DNA of 64,000 nt from positions 62,001 to 126,000 of the forward strand of contig JAHFVD010000013.1 in assembly GCA_023264735.1 (NCBI GenBank), in the 5' to 3' direction. Position 1 is the stretch's first letter; each line of letters starts with the position of its first letter. Position numbers and translations under genes: made by a program. This DNA is from Mycobacterium sp. (GTDB lineage: Bacteria > Actinomycetota > Actinomycetes > Mycobacteriales > Mycobacteriaceae). Positions 52,352 to 60,632 of the stretch are shown here, in pieces. The notes beneath the pieces were generated by a model. The model searched no databases. It worked only from the letters and a program-made list of their open reading frames with translations, and was not told the origin of the DNA.

Positions 52352-53251
52352 ATGGACGGCGTGATCTCCGACGATGAACTTCTCGGACTCGACGAGTTCG
52401 CGCTGCTGCCCGAGAACGCCGCCCAAGCGGGAGTGAGCGATCCGCTGCCGCCGGTGCACCGCATCGACCGCGGCACCGTCAGCGCCGTCCGCTGGGGTGC
52501 CGACCCCGCCCGCGTGGTCTTTCTGCATGGCGGCGGTCAAAATGCCCACACCTGGGACACCGTCATCCTCGGCCTCGGGACCACCGCGCTGGCCGTGGAC
52601 CTGCCCGGCCACGGGCGCTCGGCCTGGCGGGAGGACGGCGACTACGGCCCGAAGCTCAACGCCGACACCATCGAACCGGTGGTGCGTGAGTTGGCCGCCG
52701 AGGCCGACCTGGTGGTCGGCATGTCGCTGGGTGGCCTGACCGCATTGCGGCTGGCGACAACCGCACCCGACCTGGTTCGCAAGCTGGTCCTGGTGGACGT
52801 CACCCCGTCGGCCCCCGAGCGGCACGAGCAGATGACCAAGGCGCAGATGGGAACCGTCGCGCTGGTCCAGGGTGACCGCACCTTCCCCAGCTTCCAGGCC
52901 ATGCTCGACGTCACCATCGCCGCGGCGCCGCACCGCGACCGAGACTCGTTGCGGCGCGGCGTATTCCACAACTCCAAGCAGCTCGACGACGGCAACTGGA
53001 CCTGGCGCTACGACACCTTCCGCAAGGGCGACGGCTTCGAAGGTCTGTGGGACGACGTGCCGGGACTGACCGTTCCCACCACGCTGGTGCGCGGCGCCAA
53101 CTCGTTCTTCGTCAACGACGATGACGCCGACGAATTCGCCCGCACCGCACCGGGTTTCCAACAGGTGATCGTGGTGCCCGATTCCGGCCACTCCGTGCAA
53201 GGCGACCAGCCCCGCGCACTGGTCGAGATCCTGCGCGGCGTGCTCGGCTGA
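52352..53251 (+). CDS. Alpha/beta hydrolase (Rv0045c-like esterase)
   Basis: A 299-residue hydrolase with VVFLHGGGQNAHTW, nucleophile Ser125 in GMSLGG, and His280 in DSGHSVQGDQ. The position matches Rv0045c, an esterase of M. tuberculosis. Ser replaces the more usual His in the residue before the nucleophile region (GMSLGG rather than GHSxG). The substrate is probably a short or branched acyl ester by homology. Confidence 0.9.
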   Translation: MDGVISDDELLGLDEFALLPENAAQAGVSDPLPPVHRIDRGTVSAVRWGADPARVVFLHGGGQNAHTWDTVILGLGTTALAVDLPGHGRSAWREDGDYGPKLNADTIEPVVRELAAEADLVVGMSLGGLTALRLATTAPDLVRKLVLVDVTPSAPERHEQMTKAQMGTVALVQGDRTFPSFQAMLDVTIAAAPHRDRDSLRRGVFHNSKQLDDGNWTWRYDTFRKGDGFEGLWDDVPGLTVPTTLVRGANSFFVNDDDADEFARTAPGFQQVIVVPDSGHSVQGDQPRALVEILRGVLG

Positions 53252-53293
53252 GCCGTTCGTGCAGAGGCGGGACTATCGGCGTCTAGCCGAACG

Positions 53294-53299
53294 TACGGT
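53294..53299 (+). promoter_or_regulatory. Leaderless -10 box of the Rv0044c-like gene
   Basis: TACGGT ends six bases before the GTG at 53306. No ribosome binding site is present. Confidence 0.45.
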
Positions 53300-53305
53300 T
53301 GATGC

Positions 53306-54094
53306 GTGACCTTTCCCATTCGCATCGGCGTGCAACTGCAGCCGCAACATTCCACTGATTACAACCAGATCCGCGACGCCGTCCGCCGCTGTGAGGACAT
53401 CGGCGTCGACGTCGTCTTCAACTGGGATCACTTCTTCCCGCTGTACGGCCACCCCGACGGTGCGCACTACGAGTGCTGGACCATGCTGGGCGCCTGGGCC
53501 GAGCAGACCTCCCGCGTCGAGATCGGCGCCCTGGTCTCGTGCAACTCCTACCGCAATCCGGAGCTGCTGGCCGATATGGCCCGCACGGTCGACAACATCT
53601 CGGGCGGGCGGCTGATCCTGGGCATCGGGTCGGGCTGGAAGCAGAAGGATTACGACGAGTACGGCTACGACTTCGGCACCGTGGGAAGCCGTCTCGACGA
53701 TCTCGCCGGCGCGCTGCCGCGCATCAAATCCCGGCTGGCCAAGCTGAACCCGGCACCGTTGCGCGACATCCCGATCCTGATCGGTGGCCAGGGCGAGAAG
53801 AAGACCCTGCGTCTGGTCGCCGAGTACGGCGACATCTGGCACGGCTTCACCAACGCCGAGACCTACCCCGGCAAGGCCGAGGTGCTCGATGGGCACTGCG
53901 CCGATGTCGGCCGCGAGCCGGGCGTCATCGAACGGTCCTCAGGCGTGGAAGGCGGCAACGACACCGACGCCCTGCTTGCCAGCGCCGACGCACTGGCCGG
54001 GTTGGGCGTGACCCTGCTGACCGTCGGCGTCAACGGCCCCGACTACGACCTCGGTCCGGCCGAGGCACTCGTCCGCTGGCGCGACGCGCGCTGA
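53306..54094 (+). CDS. LLM class F420-dependent oxidoreductase
   Basis: A 262-residue TIM-barrel protein of the luciferase-like family, with RIGVQLQPQHSTDY, VFNWDHFFPLYGHPDG, SCNSYRNPELLADMARTVD, NISGGRLILGIGSGWKQKD and PILIGGQGEKKTLRLVAEYGD. Mycobacterial homologues (Rv0044c) are assigned to F420. The GTG at 53306 has TACGGT (53294-53299) ending six bases upstream, a leaderless layout. Confidence 0.92.
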   Translation: MTFPIRIGVQLQPQHSTDYNQIRDAVRRCEDIGVDVVFNWDHFFPLYGHPDGAHYECWTMLGAWAEQTSRVEIGALVSCNSYRNPELLADMARTVDNISGGRLILGIGSGWKQKDYDEYGYDFGTVGSRLDDLAGALPRIKSRLAKLNPAPLRDIPILIGGQGEKKTLRLVAEYGDIWHGFTNAETYPGKAEVLDGHCADVGREPGVIERSSGVEGGNDTDALLASADALAGLGVTLLTVGVNGPDYDLGPAEALVRWRDAR

Positions 54095-54155
54095 TCTAGA
54101 GCCGATTGCCTCGCTCCTCCTCCGCCTCCTTCGTCGGCGGCATCGGTCGACTCGG

Positions 54156-55319
54156 CTAGCAGGGCTCGAACTCCAGCGGCAGCGACTCCAGACCGAAGGT
54201 GCCGGCTGGCCACAGCACGGTGGCTTCGCCGGCCTGCCGGTAGTCGGGGATGCGGGCGTGGAATTCCTCGATGGTCAGCCGTAATTCGCGGCGGGCCAGA
54301 TGCGAGCCGAGGCATCGGTGGATACCCCCGCCGAATCCGAGGTGGGTGGCCTTGGCGGTCAGGTCCATCTGGTGCGCGTGGGGGCCTTCGCGATTGGCGG
54401 TGAACAGCATCAGCATCACCTGCGAGTTCGCCGGGATCAGCACGCCCTCGACCTCCACGTCGGTGGTCGTGACGCGCGGAACCCCGGGCACCGGACCCTC
54501 CAGGCGGAGCATCTCTTCGATGAACGGCGCGATCAGCGAGTGATCGTCGATCAGCCTGCGGCGCAGCACCGGATCGTTGGCCAACGTGAGCAACGAGAAC
54601 CCGATGGCGCCGGTGACGGTGTCCAGCCCGGCCAGGATGATCAGGAAGCACAGGCCCAGGATCTCGGCGTCGGTCCACGCCGCGTCACCGTCGATGGCAA
54701 GGATGTGGCTGAGCATGTCATCGCCCGGATGGCTGCGTTTGATCTCGAGCTGCTCGGCCAGGAATCCGAAAAGCCCCATGGCGCACTCGATCACGTGCGG
54801 CGGCTGGTTCTGTCCCAGTGACGCGATATCGGCGCCCTTGATAATGCCGGTGACCCACTCCAGGAACTTGGGCAGGTGTTCCAGTGGCAACCCGAACAGG
54901 GTCAGGATCGCCTGGGTGGGGAACTTGTAGGAGAGGTCCGCGACGACGTCGCAGCGCCCGAGCGGGGCGAACGCGTCGATGTGCCCGCGCAACTGGGCGC
55001 GCAGTTCACCGTCCATCGCTTCCATGCGTTTGGGTCCGAACATCGGGTCGAGCACCCGCCGGTAGTCGGCGTGCTTGGGCGGATCGATCGCGATCGGGAT
55101 CATCTGGATCGCGTCGACGATCCCGTCGAAGGCTTTCGCCGAGGAGAACAAGTCCGGGTGTTTCTGGGCGTAGCGGACGCCCTCATAGCTGGTGATCATC
55201 CACATGCCGCCGACCCGGTAGACCGGCCCTGGCCGCTGCAAATACTCCACGGCCGCGGTGCGACCACTCGGTATCGGTGTGTCCGCGTAGTACGTCTCGG
55301 GTAGTTCCGTCGTCGTCAT
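54156..55319 (-). CDS. Cytochrome P450
   Basis: A 387-residue P450 with the I-helix LAGLDTVTG, the ExxR pair in EEMLR, and haem ligand Cys336 in FGGGIHRCLGSHLARREL. A bacterial class I enzyme needing ferredoxin and reductase from elsewhere. The substrate is unknown. It is not part of the M. tuberculosis gene order here, so it is probably an insertion into the core block. The ATG at 55319 is six bases after a TACGCT -10 box overlapping a large inverted repeat, so it should be tightly repressed and translated from a leaderless mRNA. Confidence 0.94.
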   Translation of the reverse strand: MTTTELPETYYADTPIPSGRTAAVEYLQRPGPVYRVGGMWMITSYEGVRYAQKHPDLFSSAKAFDGIVDAIQMIPIAIDPPKHADYRRVLDPMFGPKRMEAMDGELRAQLRGHIDAFAPLGRCDVVADLSYKFPTQAILTLFGLPLEHLPKFLEWVTGIIKGADIASLGQNQPPHVIECAMGLFGFLAEQLEIKRSHPGDDMLSHILAIDGDAAWTDAEILGLCFLIILAGLDTVTGAIGFSLLTLANDPVLRRRLIDDHSLIAPFIEEMLRLEGPVPGVPRVTTTDVEVEGVLIPANSQVMLMLFTANREGPHAHQMDLTAKATHLGFGGGIHRCLGSHLARRELRLTIEEFHARIPDYRQAGEATVLWPAGTFGLESLPLEFEPC

Positions 55320-55354
55320 CTCCGGAGCGTAACGAGACTGACAGTCTCGTTACG
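55320..55354. promoter_or_regulatory. 12-bp perfect inverted repeat over the P450 promoter
   Basis: Arms CGTAACGAGACT (55328-55339) and AGTCTCGTTACG (55343-55354) are perfect complements around the three bases GAC. The leftward -10 box TACGCT (55326-55331) overlaps the left arm and ends six bases before the P450 ATG. A bound repressor would cover the -10 and spacer. The size and symmetry suit a TetR-type dimer. The adjacent regulator is GntR-type, so the repressor may be encoded elsewhere. Confidence 0.7.
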
Positions 55355-55431
55355 GTAGATTGACCGAGATCCCCGCCCGAAACCGGGAGGATTGCCCGCA
55401 AGTACGTGTCCGAGACGGCGCGGAGAGAACG

Positions 55432-56097
55432 ATGCCCAAACGCTATGGGGTCAAAGAGAAAGACTTGGTCGTCGCGCATGTCCTCGACCTGCTTCTCACC
55501 GGCCAGCTGCGATCCGGTGACCGAGTGGACCGCAATGGGATCGCCGCTGCCCTCGGCCTGAGCCGGGTACCGGTGCAGGAGGCCCTGGTCCAGCTCGAAC
55601 ACGACGGCATCCTGGAGTCGCGCTATCACCGCGGTGCGTTCGTCCATCGCTTCGACGCCGACGTGCTGCGCGAACACCACGAGGTGCACGGGCTGTTGAC
55701 CGGTGCGGTGTCTGCCCGTGCCGCGACCAGCCCCCGACAACCGGTGCTGGACGAACTCGACCGATCGATGGCGATCATGCGTGGGTCCACCAACCCCGTG
55801 GAATACATCGAGGGCGCCAACCTCTTTCGGGACGTCCTCGTCGACGAATACGCCGGGCCACGCCTGAGAGCCGGTATCCACTCGTCGCGCAGCTTCATGC
55901 CCAACGAGTTCTGGGCCACCAACCCCGATGGGCCGGCCCAACTGCTGCCGCTGGCCGAGTCCGAACACGCGGCGATCCGCCGCCAGCATCCAGCGGTGGC
56001 GCGGCAGGCGTGCCTGGACCGCGCCGACCTGATGGCCGACGTACTGATCATCGAGCTGTTCCGCCGCGGGGTTCTCGGCGACTTGGATTCCGTTTGA
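55432..56097 (+). CDS. GntR family transcriptional regulator
   Basis: A 221-residue FadR-like GntR. The winged helix (about 8-75) contains LTGQLRSGDRVDRNGIAAALGLSRVPVQEAL. A helical FCD-type ligand domain follows (about 85-215), in which metal-ligand His residues are only partly evident. Position matches Rv0043c. The ATG at 55432 is preferred (GGAGAG eight bases before) over an in-frame start at 55360. Likely targets are the ABC transporter genes 44 bases downstream and possibly the divergent P450. Confidence 0.87.
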   Translation: MPKRYGVKEKDLVVAHVLDLLLTGQLRSGDRVDRNGIAAALGLSRVPVQEALVQLEHDGILESRYHRGAFVHRFDADVLREHHEVHGLLTGAVSARAATSPRQPVLDELDRSMAIMRGSTNPVEYIEGANLFRDVLVDEYAGPRLRAGIHSSRSFMPNEFWATNPDGPAQLLPLAESEHAAIRRQHPAVARQACLDRADLMADVLIIELFRRGVLGDLDSV

Positions 56098-56128
56098 GCG
56101 CAAGCCGTGCCCGGCCTGCCGTCCGCAG

Positions 56129-56134
56129 TACCTT
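56129..56134 (+). promoter_or_regulatory. -10 box before the ABC transporter fusion gene
   Basis: TACCTT ends seven bases before the ATG at 56142, allowing transcription separate from the upstream GntR gene. Confidence 0.35.
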
Positions 56135-56141
56135 GCTAGTG

Positions 56142-57914
56142 ATGACTTTTCACTCGAGTCGGTTCGCGGCGATCCTGGCCGTGCTACTGATGGTCCTTGG
56201 CCTGGTTGCCGCCGCGCCCGCGACCGCCGACCAGTGCGCACCGCCGGGTGTGGAGGCGGCCAGCGCGTTGCCCACCAACCTCGCGGCCGCGGCCAAGGGG
56301 CCGGACGAGGACACATACACCACCGCCACCACCGAGCCCTTGAGCTCAGTCAACCGCGACGCGCTGCGGCTGATCACCCCGGGCACACTGACCGTCGGGA
56401 CGCTGTCCGATGCGCCGCCGAGCATCTGCATCGACTCCAGGGGTCAGTTCACCGGGTTCGACAACGAACTGCTGCGCGCGATCGCCGACAAGCTCGGGCT
56501 GAAGATCACGTTCGTGGGCACCGAGTTCTCCGGCCTGCTCGCCCAGGTGGCCGCCCGGCGCTTCGACGTCGGGTCGTCGTCGATCACCACCACCGACGCG
56601 CGCAGGCGCACCGTCGGCTTCACCAACGGCTACGACTTCGGCTATTTCTCGTTGGTCGTGCCGTCCGGCTCGCCGATCACCGGGTTCGACAAACTCGGTC
56701 CGGGCCAACGCATCGGGGTGGTGCAGGGCACCGTGCAGGAGGCCTACCTCGTCGACACCCTGCATCTGCAGCCGGTGAAATTCCCCGACTACAACACGGT
56801 GTACGCCAGCCTCAAGACCCGCCAGATCGACGCGTGGGTGGCGCCGTCGCAACAGGCGCTGGGCACGGTACAGCCGGGCGACTCCGCCCAGATCGTCGAA
56901 AACACGTTCAGCTTGGACAATTTCGTCGCCTACGCGGTCGCGAACGAGAACAAGCCTCTGATCGACGCGCTCAACGCCGGGCTGGACGCCGTGATCGCCG
57001 ACGGCACCTGGTCGCGGCTCTACTCCGAGTGGGTGCCGCGGGCGTTGCCACCGGGCTGGAAGCCGGGATCCAAGGCCGCGCCGGTGCCGCAGCTGCCCGA
57101 CTTCGCCGCGATCGCCGCCGCCCACCAGAAACCGGCCGCTGCCGCTGCCGCGCCGAAATCGGTGCTGACCCAACTGCGTGAGTCGTTCCTGGATTGGGAG
57201 CTGTACAAGAAAGCCATCCCCGATCTGCTGACCACCGGGCTGCCCAACACCCTGCTACTGACGGTGTCGGCTGCCGTCATCGGGCTGGTGCTCGGCATGG
57301 GACTGGCCGTGGCCGGGATCTCCCGATCCCGGTGGCTGCGCTGGCCGGCCCGGGTGTACACCGACATCTTCCGCGGGCTGCCGGAAGTGGTGATCATCCT
57401 CTTGATCGGACTGGGCGTCGGGCCTGTGGTCGGTCAGCTGACGGGCAATGACCCCTACCCGCTGGGCATCGCCGCACTCGGGTTGATGGCCGCCGCCTAT
57501 ATCGGCGAGATCTTCCGCTCCGGCATTCAGAGTGTGGACGCCGGGCAGATGGAAGCCTCCCGTGCGCTCGGGTTCAGTTACACCTCCTCGATGCGGTTGG
57601 TGGTCGTGCCGCAGGGCGTGCGACGAGTGCTGCCCGCGTTGGTGAATCAATTCATCTCGCTGCTGAAAGCCTCATCGCTGGTGTACTTCCTGGGCTTGGT
57701 GGCCAGCCAGCGTGAGCTGTTCCAGGTGGGCCGTGATCTCAACGCCCAGACCGGGAACCTGTCACCGTTGGTCGCGGCCGGACTGTTCTACCTGCTGCTC
57801 ACGATTCCGCTGACCCACCTGGTGAACTACATCGACGGCAGGCTGCGCCGCGGGCGTGCCACGGTCTCCGAGGACCCGTTGGACCCGAACACCACGACCC
57901 AGGAGATGGTGTGA
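56142..57914 (+). CDS. Amino-acid ABC transporter: fused substrate-binding protein and permease
   Basis: A 590-residue fusion. A signal sequence (about 1-30) precedes a periplasmic-type SBP_bac_3 domain (about 85-320: LTVGTLSDAPPSICIDSRGQF, IDAWVAPSQQAL). An Ala/Pro linker leads to a permease with five or so helices (about 375-575) containing YIGEIFRSGIQSVDAGQMEASRALG, the EAA loop that contacts the ATPase. Glutamine or glutamate is the likely substrate by family (GlnPQ-like). TACCTT (56129-56134) ends seven bases before the ATG, so it may also have a leaderless transcript of its own. The stop overlaps the ATPase start. Confidence 0.92.
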   Translation: MTFHSSRFAAILAVLLMVLGLVAAAPATADQCAPPGVEAASALPTNLAAAAKGPDEDTYTTATTEPLSSVNRDALRLITPGTLTVGTLSDAPPSICIDSRGQFTGFDNELLRAIADKLGLKITFVGTEFSGLLAQVAARRFDVGSSSITTTDARRRTVGFTNGYDFGYFSLVVPSGSPITGFDKLGPGQRIGVVQGTVQEAYLVDTLHLQPVKFPDYNTVYASLKTRQIDAWVAPSQQALGTVQPGDSAQIVENTFSLDNFVAYAVANENKPLIDALNAGLDAVIADGTWSRLYSEWVPRALPPGWKPGSKAAPVPQLPDFAAIAAAHQKPAAAAAAPKSVLTQLRESFLDWELYKKAIPDLLTTGLPNTLLLTVSAAVIGLVLGMGLAVAGISRSRWLRWPARVYTDIFRGLPEVVIILLIGLGVGPVVGQLTGNDPYPLGIAALGLMAAAYIGEIFRSGIQSVDAGQMEASRALGFSYTSSMRLVVVPQGVRRVLPALVNQFISLLKASSLVYFLGLVASQRELFQVGRDLNAQTGNLSPLVAAGLFYLLLTIPLTHLVNYIDGRLRRGRATVSEDPLDPNTTTQEMV

Positions 57915-58654
57915 TGGCCTCGGCAGCCGAACCGGTTTCGTTGGCGGCCAACGCTATTCACCTGACGTTGAGTGGCAACGCGATACTGCGGGGGGTGGAC
58001 CTCGAGGTCCCGGCCGGCACCACGTCGGCGGTGATCGGCCCGTCGGGATCGGGCAAGTCGACGCTGCTGCGCACGTTGAACCGGCTCTACGAACCCGATC
58101 GCGGCGACATCCTGCTCGACGGAAAGTCGGTGCTGCGCGACGATCCGGACAAGCTACGTCAGCGCATCGGCATGGTGTTCCAGCAGTTCAACCTGTTCCC
58201 GCACCGCAGCGTGGTGGACAACGTGGCGCTGGGGCCACGCAAGCTCAAGCGGTTGTCGGCCGACGAATCCCGGGAGCTCGCGCTGGCCCAGCTCGAGCGG
58301 GTCGGGTTGCGGCACAAGGCCGACGTGCGGCCGGCCACCTTGTCCGGCGGGCAGCAGCAGCGGGTCGCGATCGCCCGGGCGTTGGCAATGACCCCACAGG
58401 TGATGTTCTTCGACGAGGCCACCTCGGCGCTGGATCCCGAGTTGGTCAAGGGGATCCTGGCGCTGATCGCCGAACTCGGATCTGACGGGATGACGATGGT
58501 GGTGGTCACTCACGAGATGGGATTCGCGCGCTCCACCGCGGATTCCGTCGTGTTCATGGACCACGGCAAGGTGGTCGAATCCGGGCCGCCTGACCAGATC
58601 TTCACCGCCGCCGAGACCCATCGGCTGCAGCGGTTCCTGTCCCAGGTTTTGTAA
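57914..58654 (+). CDS. glnQ: Amino-acid ABC transporter ATP-binding protein
   Basis: A 246-residue ABC ATPase with Walker A GPSGSGKST, Q-loop FQQFNLFPHRSV, signature LSGGQQQR, Walker B VMFFDEATSALDPE and the H-loop His in VVTHEMGFARS. It pairs with the fused SBP-permease upstream, with TGATG overlap. The polar amino acid (PAAT) type is evident from the signature region. The gene symbol reflects family, not a demonstrated substrate. Confidence 0.93.
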   Translation: MASAAEPVSLAANAIHLTLSGNAILRGVDLEVPAGTTSAVIGPSGSGKSTLLRTLNRLYEPDRGDILLDGKSVLRDDPDKLRQRIGMVFQQFNLFPHRSVVDNVALGPRKLKRLSADESRELALAQLERVGLRHKADVRPATLSGGQQQRVAIARALAMTPQVMFFDEATSALDPELVKGILALIAELGSDGMTMVVVTHEMGFARSTADSVVFMDHGKVVESGPPDQIFTAAETHRLQRFLSQVL

Positions 58655-58717
58655 TTGCACCCGCGAAAACGACGTATAACGCGGTTGGCAGGCACACACA
58701 GGTTAGACTAGCGAACT

Positions 58718-59176
58718 ATGATTGAGGCCGAGTCGCAGGTCACCGACCTATCTGCTGACCTGCAGCGGGTCCTCTCGAAGCTGTTTTCGGTCTTACGCCG
58801 CGGCGATACCAAGACCAGCACCGCCGGCGCAGACCTCACCCTCGCCCAGCTGTCGATCCTGCTGACCCTGCTGGACCAGGGTCCGATCCGGATGACCGAA
58901 CTGGCCACGCGCGAGCGGGTGCGTACCCCGACCACGACGGTGGCGATCCGCCGGCTGGAGAAGCTTGGCCTGGTCAAGCGGTCGCGGGACCCTTCGGACC
59001 TACGCGCCGTTCTGGTCGAGGTCACCCCGCAGGGGCTGGTGCAACACCGCGAGGCGCTGGCTGTTCGGCGGGCGAATCTGGCGGCCCTGCTGTCGAAGTT
59101 GACCGACGAAGAGCGGGACACATTGGCCAAGGCGCTTCGGCCGTTGGAGCGGTTGGCCGACCAAGCGCAGAACTAG
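58718..59176 (+). CDS. MarR family transcriptional regulator
   Basis: A 152-residue MarR. Winged-helix core: LTLAQLSILLTLLDQGPIRMTELATRERVRTPTTTVAIRRLEKLGLVKR in outline, followed by the wing DPSDLRAVLVEVTPQG and a C-terminal dimer helix. Position matches Rv0042c. TAGACT (58704-58709) lies eight bases before the ATG. It converges on the glucosylglycerate hydrolase, with a strong GC hairpin between. Confidence 0.92.
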   Translation: MIEAESQVTDLSADLQRVLSKLFSVLRRGDTKTSTAGADLTLAQLSILLTLLDQGPIRMTELATRERVRTPTTTVAIRRLEKLGLVKRSRDPSDLRAVLVEVTPQGLVQHREALAVRRANLAALLSKLTDEERDTLAKALRPLERLADQAQN

Positions 59177-59200
59177 GGTTTAGCGCTCGGCGCTGGGGGT

Positions 59201-59218
59201 CCCCCCGCTTGCGGGGGG
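59201..59218. terminator. GC-rich hairpin between convergent genes
   Basis: CCCCCCGC (59201-59208) and GCGGGGGG (59211-59218) are perfect complements separated by TT. An outer pair, GCGCT at 59183-59187 and AGCGC at 59221-59225, could extend the stem. It lies between the convergent MarR and hydrolase genes. It has no U-tract, as is common for mycobacterial terminator-like hairpins, so a bidirectional attenuator or terminator is plausible. Confidence 0.5.
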
Positions 59219-59238
59219 AGAGCGCAGCGACTCGGGGA

Positions 59239-60579
59239 TTATCCCAGCCAGTCGAGGACTGCGGCGGCGGTCCAGGACTGTTGCATACTGCCGAGCGGCT
59301 CGCCGGTGAACGGTTCGTAGTACTCGGCGAAGGTGCCGTCGCTGGCCTGCCGCAGACCTTCTTGGCGAAGAAGCAGAGACCGTTCCGACCATCCCCTGCG
59401 GGCGAACGCCCAGGAGAACAACCACGTCAGCACCGGCCAGACCGGTCCACGCCAGTATTCGCGTGGCCGGAAGTCCTTGGAAACCGGTGACGTCGACGGG
59501 ATCACCGAGTACTTCAGATCCGGATGGCCGCAGAATCGCGGGCCTTCCAGGATCCGCAGCAGCGCACGTTCGCGGTCGTGCGGCAGCCCACCACACAGCA
59601 GCGGGGCGAACTGCGCGGCGGTCTCCGTCGCGATCCACTTGCCGGATCTGACGTCGAAATCCCTTGCCGCTCCATTCCTTCCGTCCGCCGTCTCGACGAC
59701 GCCGGTGCGGAACCGCTCGGCCCACGAATACAGGTCGCGCACATCGGCATGCGGCCGCTTGTAGTCCTCGCCGATGTTCGCCAGTACGTCGCAGGCCACC
59801 GAGAAGATCGCCGAGACGAAGACGTCCTCGACGGCGAAGCTCATCACCTTGGGTAGCAGATCATCGTCGTAGCGAACGGATTTCATCTCTTCGAGCAGCC
59901 ATAGATAGCGGTCGTACTCGGTGTCGGATGGGCGCTGGCTGGCATCGGTGACGATGTGGTTGTCTTCGCGTTGATACTCGGGGATGACCCCGGGAATCAC
60001 GTTGGCGTAGGCGGAATCCCACCGCGGCGAGTTGTCCATTCCGGACTCCCAGCCGTGATACAGCGTGATGCGGCCGTGCTCATCCTGATCGCGGGCCTCG
60101 GCCAGCCAGCGATGCCAGCGCACCAGATCCGCCCACCGTCGATCCAGAAACGCCTCGGCGACAGCCCTTGTCGAGCGGCCCCTGGTGCGCGCGCGGTCGA
60201 GGATGCGTTGCACCGCGATCGCATGCACCGGCGGCTGGGTGATCCCCGAGGTGTGCCGGGTGCGCGGGGCGTTGGCCGCCAGCGCCGAGGTGGCCCAGCG
60301 GGCCGGGCCTGGGAAATATCCGTCGACCCCGTTGGCGAACACGATGTGCGGAATCATGCCGTTGGCCCACTGCGCCGAGAGCAGCGTGTCGAGTTCGACG
60401 ACGGCCCGTTCCACGCTCAGCGGGGCCAGGCCGACGGCCACGAATGCCGCATCCCAGCTCCACATGTGCGGGTAGAGCAGTGGGGCGGCGGAGGTCATCA
60501 CACCCAGGTCGTTGCCGCGCAGGAGGTAGGCCGCGCGGGCCGCCAGTTGCGTCGGGCCGAAACTCGGGTCGAATGCCAC
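59239..60579 (-). CDS. ggh: Glucosylglycerate hydrolase (GH63-type)
   Basis: A 446-residue (alpha/alpha)6 glycoside hydrolase. The mycobacterial glucosylglycerate hydrolase from M. hassiacum has, to my recollection, the same length with catalytic Asp182 and Glu419. Here residue 182 is Asp (GMDNSPRWD) and residue 419 is Glu (FAEYYEPFTGE). It would release glucose and glycerate from the nitrogen-starvation solute glucosylglycerate. The GTG at 60579 is the start. Its product and the adjacent amino-acid transporter both relate to nitrogen supply, but no common regulation is shown. Confidence 0.88.
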   Translation of the reverse strand: MAFDPSFGPTQLAARAAYLLRGNDLGVMTSAAPLLYPHMWSWDAAFVAVGLAPLSVERAVVELDTLLSAQWANGMIPHIVFANGVDGYFPGPARWATSALAANAPRTRHTSGITQPPVHAIAVQRILDRARTRGRSTRAVAEAFLDRRWADLVRWHRWLAEARDQDEHGRITLYHGWESGMDNSPRWDSAYANVIPGVIPEYQREDNHIVTDASQRPSDTEYDRYLWLLEEMKSVRYDDDLLPKVMSFAVEDVFVSAIFSVACDVLANIGEDYKRPHADVRDLYSWAERFRTGVVETADGRNGAARDFDVRSGKWIATETAAQFAPLLCGGLPHDRERALLRILEGPRFCGHPDLKYSVIPSTSPVSKDFRPREYWRGPVWPVLTWLFSWAFARRGWSERSLLLRQEGLRQASDGTFAEYYEPFTGEPLGSMQQSWTAAAVLDWLG

Positions 60580-60619
60580 GCGTTCATTCTGCGTCGCGCA
60601 CCTGGGAATCGCAGGTCGG

Positions 60620-60625
60620 TAGGGT
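60620..60625 (+). promoter_or_regulatory. Leaderless -10 box of the 60633 SDR
   Basis: TAGGGT ends seven bases before the ATG, in the 53-base gap shared with the divergent ggh gene. Confidence 0.42.
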
Positions 60626-60632
60626 CACGTGT

